This document shows positions 1-11,400 of a DNA stretch of 64,000 bases, piece after piece. Source of the DNA: Asterias rubens (Eukaryota; Echinodermata; Asteroidea; Forcipulatida; Asteriidae); NCBI RefSeq assembly GCF_902459465.1, contig NC_047078.1:9572333-9636332 (forward strand), written 5' to 3'. Numbering within the stretch: the first letter of the stretch is position 1; each line of letters starts with the position of its first letter. A model generated the notes under the pieces. That model was not told where the DNA came from. It did no database searches and saw only the letters and a list, made by a program, of their open reading frames with translations. The translations under genes and the position numbers were made by a program.

Positions 1-125
1 AAATTTACTTACGCTGAACAAACCAAACGCACACAAAACATTTTTACAAAAACTTCGAAAACTCGCAAAAGAAACAGATTTGTCACAGATTGTCTATAAT
101 ACTATGAAATTTATGAATTGGAGTA

Positions 126-258
126 AAAGAGTAGTGACTCTTTCTTAAACAGCCTTTTAAAACCTTGCCGTGTGGTGGCCTGCGATAAAGCCCCTTGCCG
201 ATCACTCGGCCATGCCCCTGCCAGTTTTAAACAGCCGTTTAAGAACTTGTCACTACTC
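126..258. repeat. Short inverted-repeat element (MITE-like)
   Basis: The ends are inverted copies of each other: GAGTAGTGACTCTTTCTTAA on the left and its imperfect complement, ending in GTCACTACTC, on the right. There is no open frame. The rest of 1-947 is AT-rich sequence in which I see no gene. Confidence 0.5.
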
Positions 259-947
259 ATACATTCCCTTAATTAGTTATTCCATTTGTCTTATGTGTAT
301 ACTTACCTCAGTACTCATTAGGATTGAGTAGGTTAGCCAATGTTGTATAGCTTAAAAGCTTTAAAAGAAATGTAATAATGTTTATAATAAACAAAGTTTT
401 AAAATTAAGTTTCTGAGATTGGAACTATAGTTTTGTTGTTTTTCGTAAGGAAAATATTCTGGTGCTTAGGAGTAAAACTATTATTCGTGCAGAAAAGTTT
501 ACACACATTTTAAATTGTTTAGGTTATTTCAAAATGTTTTGTGGAATCTGAAATAGTATTAATCCATGATTTAATTGCCACTTCTTTACCAGTTTTGTAA
601 CTCTTTTTAAGGCCAGACGTCTTTTTATATTAATTATAAAAACTGTTTACAGTTAACACTACTTATATTTTGTAGCTATTTCTTACTCAATTGAAATTAT
701 TATCTAAAGGTTTGCATTTTAATTATTTGAGAACATAATTTTGCATACTATTTCTTACTTATAATTCTAATGGTGTTTTTATAAGGATGTATTTTGGTTT
801 AATTGATGAACTAATAGTCTGGAGAAACGCCAATAAATCCCCCAGGAGAGGCTGCTTAAAGTTTTATATAAGGATTGTTGTTTGTGTTTATATGATTGTG
901 CATGGTTTGGAAGGGAGACTATGACTTTAATATATTAATAATAATGA

Positions 948-1310
948 CTTATTTATAGCGATCGATCTGCCACTCAGTGACGCTCAAGGTGCTTCAACAT
1001 TCAGTATTTGCCGGAAAGGTATTTTGGAGCTACATTTTAGTATGAGGCCTTTTTCCTATACACTGCACCATGTAATGGTTTACAAGGTCTGTGGGTGCAA
1101 TATACAGCCAATCAAACCAGGAACACCAGGGGACCCCCTAAAAAAAAAAAAAAACAGAACCTTCGGCTTTGTGTCCCATTTGAAGGACGTACGAAGCAAT
1201 GGCCTCGTGTCTTGGACTTGTCGATGACTGGGACTCGAACCTACACTCTGCTGAACAGAAACACCTGGGGCCCAATTTCATAGAGGTGTAAGCATACAAG
1301 AGCACGGCCA
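948..1310 (-). mobile_element. tRNA-derived SINE, reverse orientation
   Basis: The block matches a second copy at 13228-14012 in order: a 'CACTCAGTGACGCTCAAGG' segment, an 'AGCTACATTTTAGTATGAG' segment, 'CAATCAAACCAGGAACACC', and finally the reverse complement of a tRNA B-box (GGGACTCGAACC) near 1230. A B-box near one end and a conserved body indicate a tRNA-headed SINE read on the - strand. The family cannot be named without a library search. Confidence 0.55.
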
Positions 1311-1433
1311 CCACACGGCAAGGTTTTAAAAGCATACACAAATAGCTAGGCAAACTATTCTTGGCTATTATAAGCAAGCATTATATGGCTGCAGTTTTTG
1401 CTAAGCTTGAGTCAGTAGGGTGCTTTTATCTGG

Positions 1434-1590
1434 GGTGTGTTTTGACGGCGGTAACCAAAAACTGTTTCGATTGTTGGTCGTTGGTTCTGCTGTTCAGACC
1501 GACTGAACAATAACCGAGTTGTGAGCTCAGTTACTGTTTTGGTTATGACGTCAGAACCAATTATAGGTTACAGCCGCCAAAACGTGCACC
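1434..1590. repeat. MITE with ~25 bp terminal inverted repeats
   Basis: The left end GGTGTGTTTTGACGGCGGTA is matched in inverse by the right end, which runs GGTTACAGCCGCCAAAACG and then TGCACC. The ~157 bp element has no coding capacity. From here to 2767 I see only simple repeats (C-run near 1727, TTA repeat near 2637) and no gene. Confidence 0.6.
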
Positions 1591-3557
1591 TGCTCAGCAC
1601 GCCACATTTTATTCTAAACTTCAAGGGGAACTTTACTGGGTATTGTTTTTCATGAATAGATAATGTTGCTTCCGACAACTTCCAGAGTGTAGTTTTTCTG
1701 TACAAAAGCTAATGATCACTCTCATGCCCCCCCCCCCCGCCCCCGCCCCCAAAACCCCGCTCAATCCCAACTATCTTATTTTCAACAACAGAGGGGGCTA
1801 TACAGTTTGCAAAACTTTTCTGCTGCATAATACCCAGTCGCCTAAAGCGCATGTACATTGTAAATAGGGTTGCTGAAAGTTTTCAATGTGGCAGGGCAAC
1901 TGACTAACTCTTTAGACTAATTCATTTTATCAATAGGGGTGTTGTATATCCACTCTGAAATTCCTTTGGATTTATAGAACACATTTCACAAAATAACCAA
2001 AAGATGGTGCATATTCTGCAATTACAATAAATTTAAAGAGTAAAATAGTACCATTGTAGTATTTTTTGTCCAATTAATTTCGATTTGAAAACTTCATGTA
2101 CCGCTTTCCAACTTTTCTAAACCCATCGTATTGTTATCTTCGATCATTCCTGTGGTGTTTTTTTGGTGACAGTGCATGTGTCATTATAATATTATGTGTT
2201 ATTTTTTTGAAGTGATTTTGCAAGCTTGTTTCGTCACTTTTTCGACAACGTAAACCACAATAAAAAGGTAAGTTAAGGTTGATTTCTAGTAAAGTATGGA
2301 CCAGTAGTATTACCGGTCGTAGAGCCTGTGTATGTGACGGCTGTGTAAGTGAACAATTTTGATGAGAACGAATGAAAAAAAGTGTTGCACGCTTCAATTC
2401 ACCAATCTCTGTGACATGTGTGACTGTGGGAGGGGGAGGGGGAGGTGTCATTTCCCCCTCCTCAAATGTGCAAGTCCCATTTTATTTCATCTTGTTGTGA
2501 AGCCAAGGACTTGTTAGTTATTTGCCTATATGATTTTAATTGGTCTTGTTTCTGTTTAGCCTTTTTTAGTTTTTATTGTTAGGCGCATAATAGAGGAATC
2601 TTTTATTCATAATGCGCCTTATCAAATGCTGTTTATTTATTATTATTATTATTAAGGACTCCCAGAAAGTCAAACTTAATCACTGTAGCAAGACGTTTAA
2701 GTTAAGAACCCATTCATGCTAATTAATATTAATAATATTATAAATAACAAGAATTTATTAATAATAGTAGGGATGTCAAAACGGGTCACGTGACACGCGT
2801 AAAAATGGCGAACTTTTTCACGTCCAGTGTCAATGTTTCATCTTCCAAAAATTATTTTAACAAAATGGAGGAGAATAAAATTTTTTTTAACAAAATGAAT
2901 GTATTAAGACCACTTTGATGTAGTACTTGATTGAATTTGACACTTACTATAATTTTAGTTTTCTAGAATAGGGCAATTTAAATCCGTACTTTGCGCTGAA
3001 AACATCGCTTTTCTGCGTCCCGTCGATTTATTAACTTTTTGTTTCCGAGCGTGATGAAGTTTTTCGTTGTGGTTGTAGTCTCACGAAATATGTCCCAATA
3101 TTGTCATACTTCCCCTTAAAATGAAGCTTAGATGTTTATCTTTTCATATTTAACCCGGGTCAGGGCGATAAACATGATCTTGAATTAATAAAACACCGAA
3201 CAAATGTAGCGTTTGATTAAACGCAATGAAAGCCTGTCAGCCCGCGATACAGTTGCATACCGTTGGAAAGCCCCATTCGTGATCTAACGAATGACAGCAG
3301 TGTCAAAGTTCAAGAACGAGGCAGTTTCCGATGAAAGCGCAATCAACACGAGGGGTTGCTCAAGTTTTATGCACCTATCCGGTACAGAGGTTGTGTATAC
3401 AGCTAGTTGTCTGGTTTCCACCTCTTATAAAGAGTAACGCATGCAGCACACGGCAAAGCTGTTTACGGGGTGACGTCATTGGGCCGAAACCAGACTATTG
3501 TATGCTGCGCAATGGTTTTGCAAAATGGAGACTACAGCGCCGCGTCCCCCGTGAGAA

Positions 3558-3684
3558 GGCCGGTTTATAGTCGGTCGCGCGATGGTCGCGCGACGGAAGA
3601 CTTGCGCGCAATCCTAAGACTGAGGCCTAAAAACCATGTCTTTTTATGATCGCGCGTCAAGATTTCCGACGCCCGACCATCGGG
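3558..3684. mobile_element. Palindromic MITE nested in the hAT-like element, one end deleted
   Basis: The sequence begins GGCCGGTTTATAGTCGGTCG and folds onto the inverted half near 3650-3684. Compared with the copy at 46217-46363, about 20 bp of the second terminal repeat is missing here. The GC-rich CGCGCGA composition stands out from the AT-rich host element. Confidence 0.65.
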
Positions 3685-4119
3685 CTTGAGTGTGCATTGT
3701 TGACGTTTCCAAGGTTAAGATCGGACGTGTGGAAAGTGTCGCAAGTATTGTTTACCAAAATTGAAGAATAACAGCGGGAATTTTAAATTGTTTCTAGAGA
3801 AATTTTGGTTGTTTATAGAGTGTATTCATATTATCTTCGAAAAACAAACTTTTGAGTTGATTTTTATACTCTTTCAGTGTCATTAGTGTTCGGTTTTCAG
3901 AATTCAGTTCTCATTTTTTTTTTCAATTTTACTAAACTTTAACTGAAACGTCCAGTAGAGTCAGTGCACAACCTAGCTTCTGTATAAAACAATTATCAGT
4001 CTGTAAGTTGGAGCAAATTAAACACAGTTCAGTTTTTCTTTGATTTTTAATTAACATTTACTTTTATTAATAAATAACTTTAAGTTTAACACATATTTTC
4101 TACAACAACTGCCCTTATT

Positions 4120-4745
4120 TTGATGAAAATTCTTGAAACAACAATTACACCTAATTTGCATATTTAAAAAAAATAACAAATTTAATTAATTAACAAATTA
4201 GTTGGTGGATATTGTTTTTGCATACATATCCTAAAGGTATCTTGCTTTCCTATTCCTGGTCCAAAAATGAAGGTGGTGACATATTTACTTTTTGAGATAT
4301 TCCTTTTTGAAAACGTGAGTTTATTATAGAACGGGATTCAAATAACCACCAATTATGCATAATTTGCATATTTAAGAAACAAAACAATAAACAGCATAAT
4401 GGTTTTTTTTGTTTTTTTGTTAAATTATCTGAAATGAATCTCACTTTCCTATTCCTGCTCCAAAAATGAAGGTAGTCAGACATTTACTTTTTGAGATATT
4501 CCCTTTTGAAAACACAAGTTTATTCATTGTTTATTTATAAAACCGGGATCAAATTACCCGCAATTAGGCATAATTTGCATATTTAAAAAACAAACAATAA
4601 ATAAGATAATGGATTGTTATTGTTGTTCTTTATTTTCTTTTGAGGCACCTGACTTTTCTATTAGTGCTCCAAAAATGAACATTGTCAGACATTTACTTTT
4701 TGAGATATGTTCCTTTGAAAACATGGGTTTGTTCAATGTTTGTTT
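4120..4745. repeat. ~200 bp tandem repeat inside the hAT-like element
   Basis: Three diverged units each contain CCAAAAATGAA, TTTACTTTTTGAGATAT, GAAAAC and TAATTTGCATATTTAA in the same order (near 4260, 4460 and 4670). The copy at 44.7-47.2 kb has the same units. Confidence 0.65.
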
Positions 4746-5402
4746 GTTTGTTTAAAAAGCAGTGAAAAGTCAATATTCACACCTTTCACTAATCCCTCGG
4801 GACTTTAGGTCTTTCTTTAAAACTTGTTAATTTAAATTCCTAGCAATCAAATTGTTTTATTTCTTCTATTCTCATAAAACTTTTTGCAAGGAAGTAATAT
4901 ATTTAGGTTTTGTGCGACTTGAAACCTTAGTTTGTTAATTAGGACCCTGATAACATTGTTATTTGTTTGTTTATTGTTTACGTTAGTTGCTATTAGCAAC
5001 GGCCTTGTTGAACTTGACCTGTAAATTAATCATAACTTTGGAATCCCTTGACCGATTTTCTTCAAACTACCACCTAACAACTCCTATCACTGTGTTCTTT
5101 CATTATAGCCACATTGCAAAGCAAAAAAAAAAACATTATAATTTCAACTGACATCCCTAATAATAGCGTACCTGGCTCTGTGGCTCTTTTGTATACATGT
5201 GATGTCACAGGTCACATCGTCTATAAATCCAGTTATTATTATAATAATAGTTTCAGTGTCGTAAGGAGTATGTTGCTTCCTCCGTCTACCTCCGGCCACC
5301 TACCACCGGCAACTTTTATAAGTGTACTATATCAATTGTCTCTTTTTGGGGTAACTATTTGCAGAATGTGTGGGTAATTATCACACTCTACCAGCAGGCA
5401 GG

Positions 5403-8400
5403 ATGATCACCCCATTTGTAGAGGGCTGGGACTTTGTGCAGACGTTAGGCGAGGGGGCATATGGCGAGTAAGTATGTAGTCCAAGTAACTTAAATTATCT
5501 ACAAGCAAACTTTGAAATCTGCGGTTCTGATTGATCAGCCCATTGCAGCAATGGGTGTGATATAAACCTTCATTGGTCAGAAGTTCTGGCCCCCCTTCAC
5601 ACCAGTGTTGTTGTAGCCACGAGGGGCGTTGCTGGGGGGACCCACCCCAGGAGCCGATTTCATGATACTTTACGCAACTGCGTAAGTCCACTTGCGCAAC
5701 GTTTATGGCATAAGTTGCGCCATTAACGTTGCGCAAGTGGACTTACGCAGTTGCATAAAGTTTGGTGAAATCGGCTGCAGGAGTCACAATTTTTGCCCAG
5801 CACTCATAATTTTTGCCCAGCACTCATAATTTTTGCCCAGCCCTCTAAACAAAGTACACTGTGCCACCCACCCCCTCACAGATTTCTCCCAGACTAAATC
5901 AAAATATTGTCCACTGTTCATTGATCTGAGAAAAAGTCACTGAGAAAGAACAAAGTCAAAACTTATTTCATGGCCCCATAACATAAACACTTTGGAAACT
6001 ATGCATCAAGCGTACACGTCTGAAGCTTGCACTTCATCTATAAAGGCCCAATAATTAAACAAGAATAATTTTGCTGATCCACTTAACCTTGGTGGACTTC
6101 GAAAAAATTTGATTTAAAGCCCACCACTAAAATTGGTTTAGCTAGAACTTGACACTTTGAAGAATAATGATTACTTATTTATATTTCTCTGTACAGAGTG
6201 AAACTAGCTGTCAACCAAAGCACTCAGGAGGCTGTGGCAGTTAAAATATTAAGTCTTGATAAAGCACAGGGTGCTGCAGAAAACGTCAGAAAGGAGGTAA
6301 ACAAAAAAAACAGCTTTTGCAAGCCTTGAAGTGTTGTCATTGTAGCTTTTGAGAAAGACTCTACTAGTTTCTAAACATAAGACAGTTCACTATTTGCATT
6401 TTAGGTTGCTGAAGCTCCCATCGCATCAAATTTGTTCTCACTGAAAATTATGAAAAAATGTAGCCAGACAGGCTTAAAGGAACATGTTGCCTTGGATCAG
6501 ACGAGTTGGTCTATAAAAAGCGTTTGAAACCGTTGCGAACTAACACGGTCGGCCATTTATGGGAGTCAAAAATTTGACTCCCATAAATGGCCGACCGTGT
6601 TAGTCGACGAGGTAAAAGGAAAACCGTGCAGTTTCGAGGCATGTTTGTGTGGATCATTATGTTCTACTTTTACAATATCTTTCTACCCATATGCATTTTA
6701 TAACAAACGGTTACAAATGCTTTTCAAAGACCAACTCGACCGATCCAAGGCAACATGTTCCTTTAAACTGTATGCAAATGGAATGGACATAGCAGCAACT
6801 TTTTACGGGAATGGTACTCCAGAACTGTACTACAGAACTTTTAGCCTGCTAAACAAATTGGTCGACCTCATTTTGCAACTAGACGGAGTGGCAACATATT
6901 TAAAAAAGAAGGACGTACTTCAATGGGAAGTGCCATACTTGGCTTGTACTCCTAGGGACAAGCTAGATGTGGTGTGGTCGGAGTCATTTGGATGTACATG
7001 TACATGTGCACACAGACCGGTCCGTTTGTAGCAATTTCAGACTGAACTCATTTCCAGAACTTAACTAAACAACATTGTAGGGTCCCATTGTAGACAGCCA
7101 AAGCTATACATTCTAGCAAGACCAAACCCATCGTACGTTTTTTTAGGCCGCTTCAAAAGTTTCGGTGTGACCCAGCTATAAGCAGTTTGTGACAGCTACA
7201 TCTATTTTTTCATTATTTCTTAGGTATGCATTCATAGGATGTTGAACGATGAGCACATTGTAAGGTTTTACGGCTCGCGTAAAGAAGGAACCATTCAGTA
7301 CCTCTTCCTGGAATACATGAGTGGGGGAGAACTGTTTGACAGAATCGGTAGGTGTAGTAACTTGCAAAGTCTCTATTTATTGTTGTGTTACCAAATGGCT
7401 GTTGTTGAGTTCAGTCTTGTACAAATAAAGCTAGTCGAGTTCATTGAGTAAATGTTTCCACAACTGCTGGTTGTAACAGTAAAGGGCCCAATTTCATAGA
7501 GCTGCTTAAGCACAAAATTTTGCTTAAGCAAAAAAATCCTTGCTTAGTAAAATCAGATTACCAGCCAAGACTCCACTCAATTGTTATGCTAAGTAAACAA
7601 CAGCTAAATACCAGTCACAAGCAATGTATATCGTATAATATTTTGGCCAGTAACATGTTTAAAATAAGCGAGCTATTTTCGTGCTTAAGCAAATTTTTTG
7701 CTTAAGCAGCTCTATGAAATTGGTGTCGTGCCCGAGCGGTCAAGTGCATCAGAATCAAGGTCTGAATGGTTCTGTTCAAGCCTTCTTTGCTTAGCTCATA
7801 ACTTCAGTGATTACCCAATGAAAGCAATTGTCGAAACAACTCACATAACCCACAGCAATTGCTGTCGTGCCCTTTGCTTTTTATGTGGTTCACTTTGGGA
7901 GATGAAACAAAAGTGCTTCAAGACACCCGAGACACCAGTAGATAAAGTGCCGTGTAAGACCTGACTGTTGTTTATTTTCTTGATACTGAATAGGAATCCC
8001 TTATCTTTGGGTCAGTGCAGTAAGGCGGTAATTACAATTTCAAATTTGTGAAGGCATTAAAAGAAAAAAATGTGTATAAACTTGACAATAAATTAAAATC
8101 CACACACAAATTTAATTTTAGAAAGAGATTGATTCTTTTTGCCAAGCAGTTCAATGTCCTTTTGGAAACCTCTCCTTTAAATCGTTTGCAGTACCCGCTG
8201 CTAAAAACATAGGTTCGAACTGCCTCTAGCTACCGGACAATCTTGGTGGTTTAGTTGGTATGACACTGCTCTAGAGTTGCAAAGGCCGTGGGTTCGAATC
8301 CCATCCGAGTAAAATGCCTATGTGATTTTTTTTCACAGGACTCTGGTAAGTACTGAGTATACAGTGCTACACACATCGGTGTATATGGGTAAAAAAAACA

Positions 8401-11400
8401 AAAATTAATACTCTCCTTATCAGTTCACCCTATTTATCAGGAGCTCCAAAATATTTTTCGGAACCCAAAAACTGCAGTACAGTTAACCACCCTGTAGCTC
8501 TGAGCTGACAAGAAGTAAGCCAATTTAAATATTTCATAAAATTATTTTTTTAAATTTGTGTTTCAGAACCCGATGAAGGAATGTCACCTGCGCAGGCTCA
8601 CCGATACTTCGGTCAATTGATGGGCGGAGTCGAATACCTCCATATGAAGGGGGTCACTCACAGAGATCTGAAGCCAGAAAACCTGCTCTTGAATGATAAT
8701 GGTAAGGACCCAATCCCTAACCCCCATAGGCACCTTGTAAACTGTTGTCTATCACATAGAGCCACAATGGATGAAATTGAATGGTGAGACAGTAGGAGGG
8801 TTGACTGTAGATGCATTCACCACTTGATGTAATATTGCAGGCTTTTCATGGTTTATCACTCAACACCACATTGGATGATATTGAATGGAAAGACGGTAGG
8901 AGGGTTGAGGATAATGGGTTGACTGTAGATGCATTCACCACTTGATATATTGTTGCAGGCTTTTTTATAAGTTTATTACCCAAAACCACAATCAGATGAT
9001 ATAGGATGGTACGACAGGAGAGGTTTATTTAGTTTTTATAAAACTTATTTCTCCCCCTTTTTACAGATAACTTAAAGATATCAGACTTTGGTCTTGCCAC
9101 TGTCTTCAGACATCAGGGTAAAGAGAGACTTCTTGGGAAATGTTGCGGTACTCCCCCTTACGTAGCTCCAGAAGTCTTGAAGAAACAGGAGTACCACGCT
9201 GAGCCGGCAGACGTCTGGTCCTGTGGAATCATCCTAGTTGCTATGCTAGGCGGAGGTGCGTCATATTTCTCAGAGGGAATGTTAGGCCCAGAGTAACTTG
9301 ATGAATTAACGCCAGTTTCTTTGGATAAATTCCCTTTAAATTCTAAAGAGGGGCACCAAGGTCAAAAAAACAGTTTTGTGATTCACTTGTTTTCCAATAG
9401 ATAGTGAATTTGAGTAAAAATCTCTAATCTTGCATTAAAGTGGTGTAAAATGCCATTGTGTTTAATACCCTTCATTAATCTCTTGCAACTTTGATGACCA
9501 ATTGAGTCAAAATTTTCACAGATTGAATATTTTATGCATGTTGTTGGGATACACCAAGTGAGAATACTGGTCTTTAACAATTACCAAAAGGTTTTCATTG
9601 CCTTTAATGGCCTTAAAGCATCTGGCCGATGAAATTGTCTTGTTTTAATAACAGAGCTTCCCTGGGATGAGCCTACTTATAGCTGCCGAGAGTTTTCTGA
9701 TTGGCTGGACAAGAAAATGCACCTATCACCATGGAAGAAGATTGATCCATTGCCGTTAGGTAAGCAGGCTTTTATTTATATATTTTTATTTGTTTTATTA
9801 CAATTTACACTGAAAAAGTTGCTACAATTCATTAAAAGGTACATTCCACAAGATGAAGGTATAACTGGAAAAAAAAAAGTAATACACAAACACTCAATCT
9901 ACTTAGGCTGAACAAAATAATTTTTGTGTTTTCGGTTACCCGACCGTCCCTAGAAAATCACGCCGACCCTGTATCTTTTTATTTAAAAAAAACGTATAAA
10001 ATAAAATATTATGGTGCCGACCCTAAACCTCATTTTTGTGCACATCGTCCTGGTATGTTTCTATGTTTTTTCCTATATTTTTTATTCATCCAAACAAGAT
10101 TGTCAGACACTTGGAACCTTTGTCATTTCGTACCTTGGTCACTTCAATCGTACGTACCCACCGGCACGCCGCGTGTCGTCCCGTCCTTCGGATCGTTATG
10201 ATTTCGTCCGTCCACACACACACACCACACGCACCAGGACCTTCTCGACAAATTCAGTTGTTGTGTTTATATATTCTAGAAGTGTGCTTGCAACACTTGC
10301 GCAAATTGAAGACGTGCCTATGCAAATTAAAACATTTTACCTGCGAGAATGTGCACATTTCCAACATTGCGCATTGGAATTTTGAACTTGCGTGATTACT
10401 TTTTTTGCGCGGTTCTGTGACGTACTTGGGCTCGTCGAAAAAGGAGTGCAGGGGTGTTTTCAGAAATTTGTCACTCCGTTTATTTGCAGATAAAGTTGGG
10501 GGTCAAGCATTGCAATTTCTGAAAAGTTATTTTTTGCAATTTTGTTTTTATGACTTAAGAATACATTAATATAAATGAGGAAAGTGTTTTTGAAAATGTT
10601 TGACAAGGGTCAACACAAGCATGGTGCCCCACCGAGACGCAATCGATCGAGACTTCTCAACTCCTTTCGTTGCATGCATGTGCTGTACATGAGTATGTAC
10701 ATATACATAAACATGTACATCTAAACCAAACATGTACTATGTGTGTACGTGCGGCGTGTGTTTGTGCATGCCGTGTACTGTGTGTGTCACGGCACCGCAT
10801 GTAAAAATAAATAGTGTTTTTCGCTGCAGCATCATGGCGGCACAGCTGGGGACAGGGGGAGTCTTCGCATTGCTGCAAGGGATCTAGCATGGTGTCTCCA
10901 CAAACCTCACATATTTATATTTATTCATTTACTTTTACATAAAAACTGCAATAAAAACATGTTATTTGTTCTTGAAAGAATGGTTACATGTTCTTGTGTT
11001 TGTATTTGTACTCAAACCATCCAATTTCAACGGGTGTTAATAGACCTTATGCACATGACGTCATTTCAGTACGGCACCCCCGCATTGAGGTCAAAAGGAG
11101 GTTGTTCATTGGCCAATCTATGTGCGTTTCGATTATTTCGTCACCGTTTGACCTCAAAGATGGCGGCTGGATGACGTCAATGCATAAGGTCTATTAAGTC
11201 AGATACATGTATTCACAAATCAGTGAATAGACAGTACTGCATGTAGGGACTATTGATATTTACATAACAAATTTGACACGGTCAGTTTTTCAATTGAGTG
11301 CGCAAAATAAAAAAAATATCGGAACATTAGCCTACCCTAATTTTTAGAGCCATAAAAACTTTAAGCAAAAAAAAAAGTTATTGCCTACCTACCTACCCTA

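Larger units (their letters stand above)
2768..5159 (-). mobile_element. 2.4 kb hAT-like non-autonomous transposon, copy 1
   Basis: The element runs from TAGGGATGTCA to TGACATCCCTA and is flanked on both sides by the direct repeat ATAATAG (2761-2767 and 5160-5166). If one terminal base is counted as target, the duplication is 8 bp, as expected for hAT elements. It is 2392 bp long, with no transposase-like frame. A near-identical copy lies in the opposite orientation at 44745-47152. Strand is given relative to that copy as +. Its right end is only 243 bp before the CHEK1 start codon. A palindromic MITE is nested at 3558-3684. Confidence 0.8.

Noticed and set aside
6597..7031. 144-codon open frame in CHEK1 intron 2
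   Set aside because: It starts inside the palindrome of a family 6 MITE, has no recognisable domain, and lies between two confirmed CHEK1 exons.
8240..8312. Functional tRNA gene
   Set aside because: A- and B-box-like motifs exist, but the acceptor stem pairs poorly and the sequence sits in a repeat-rich intron; a SINE relic is more likely.
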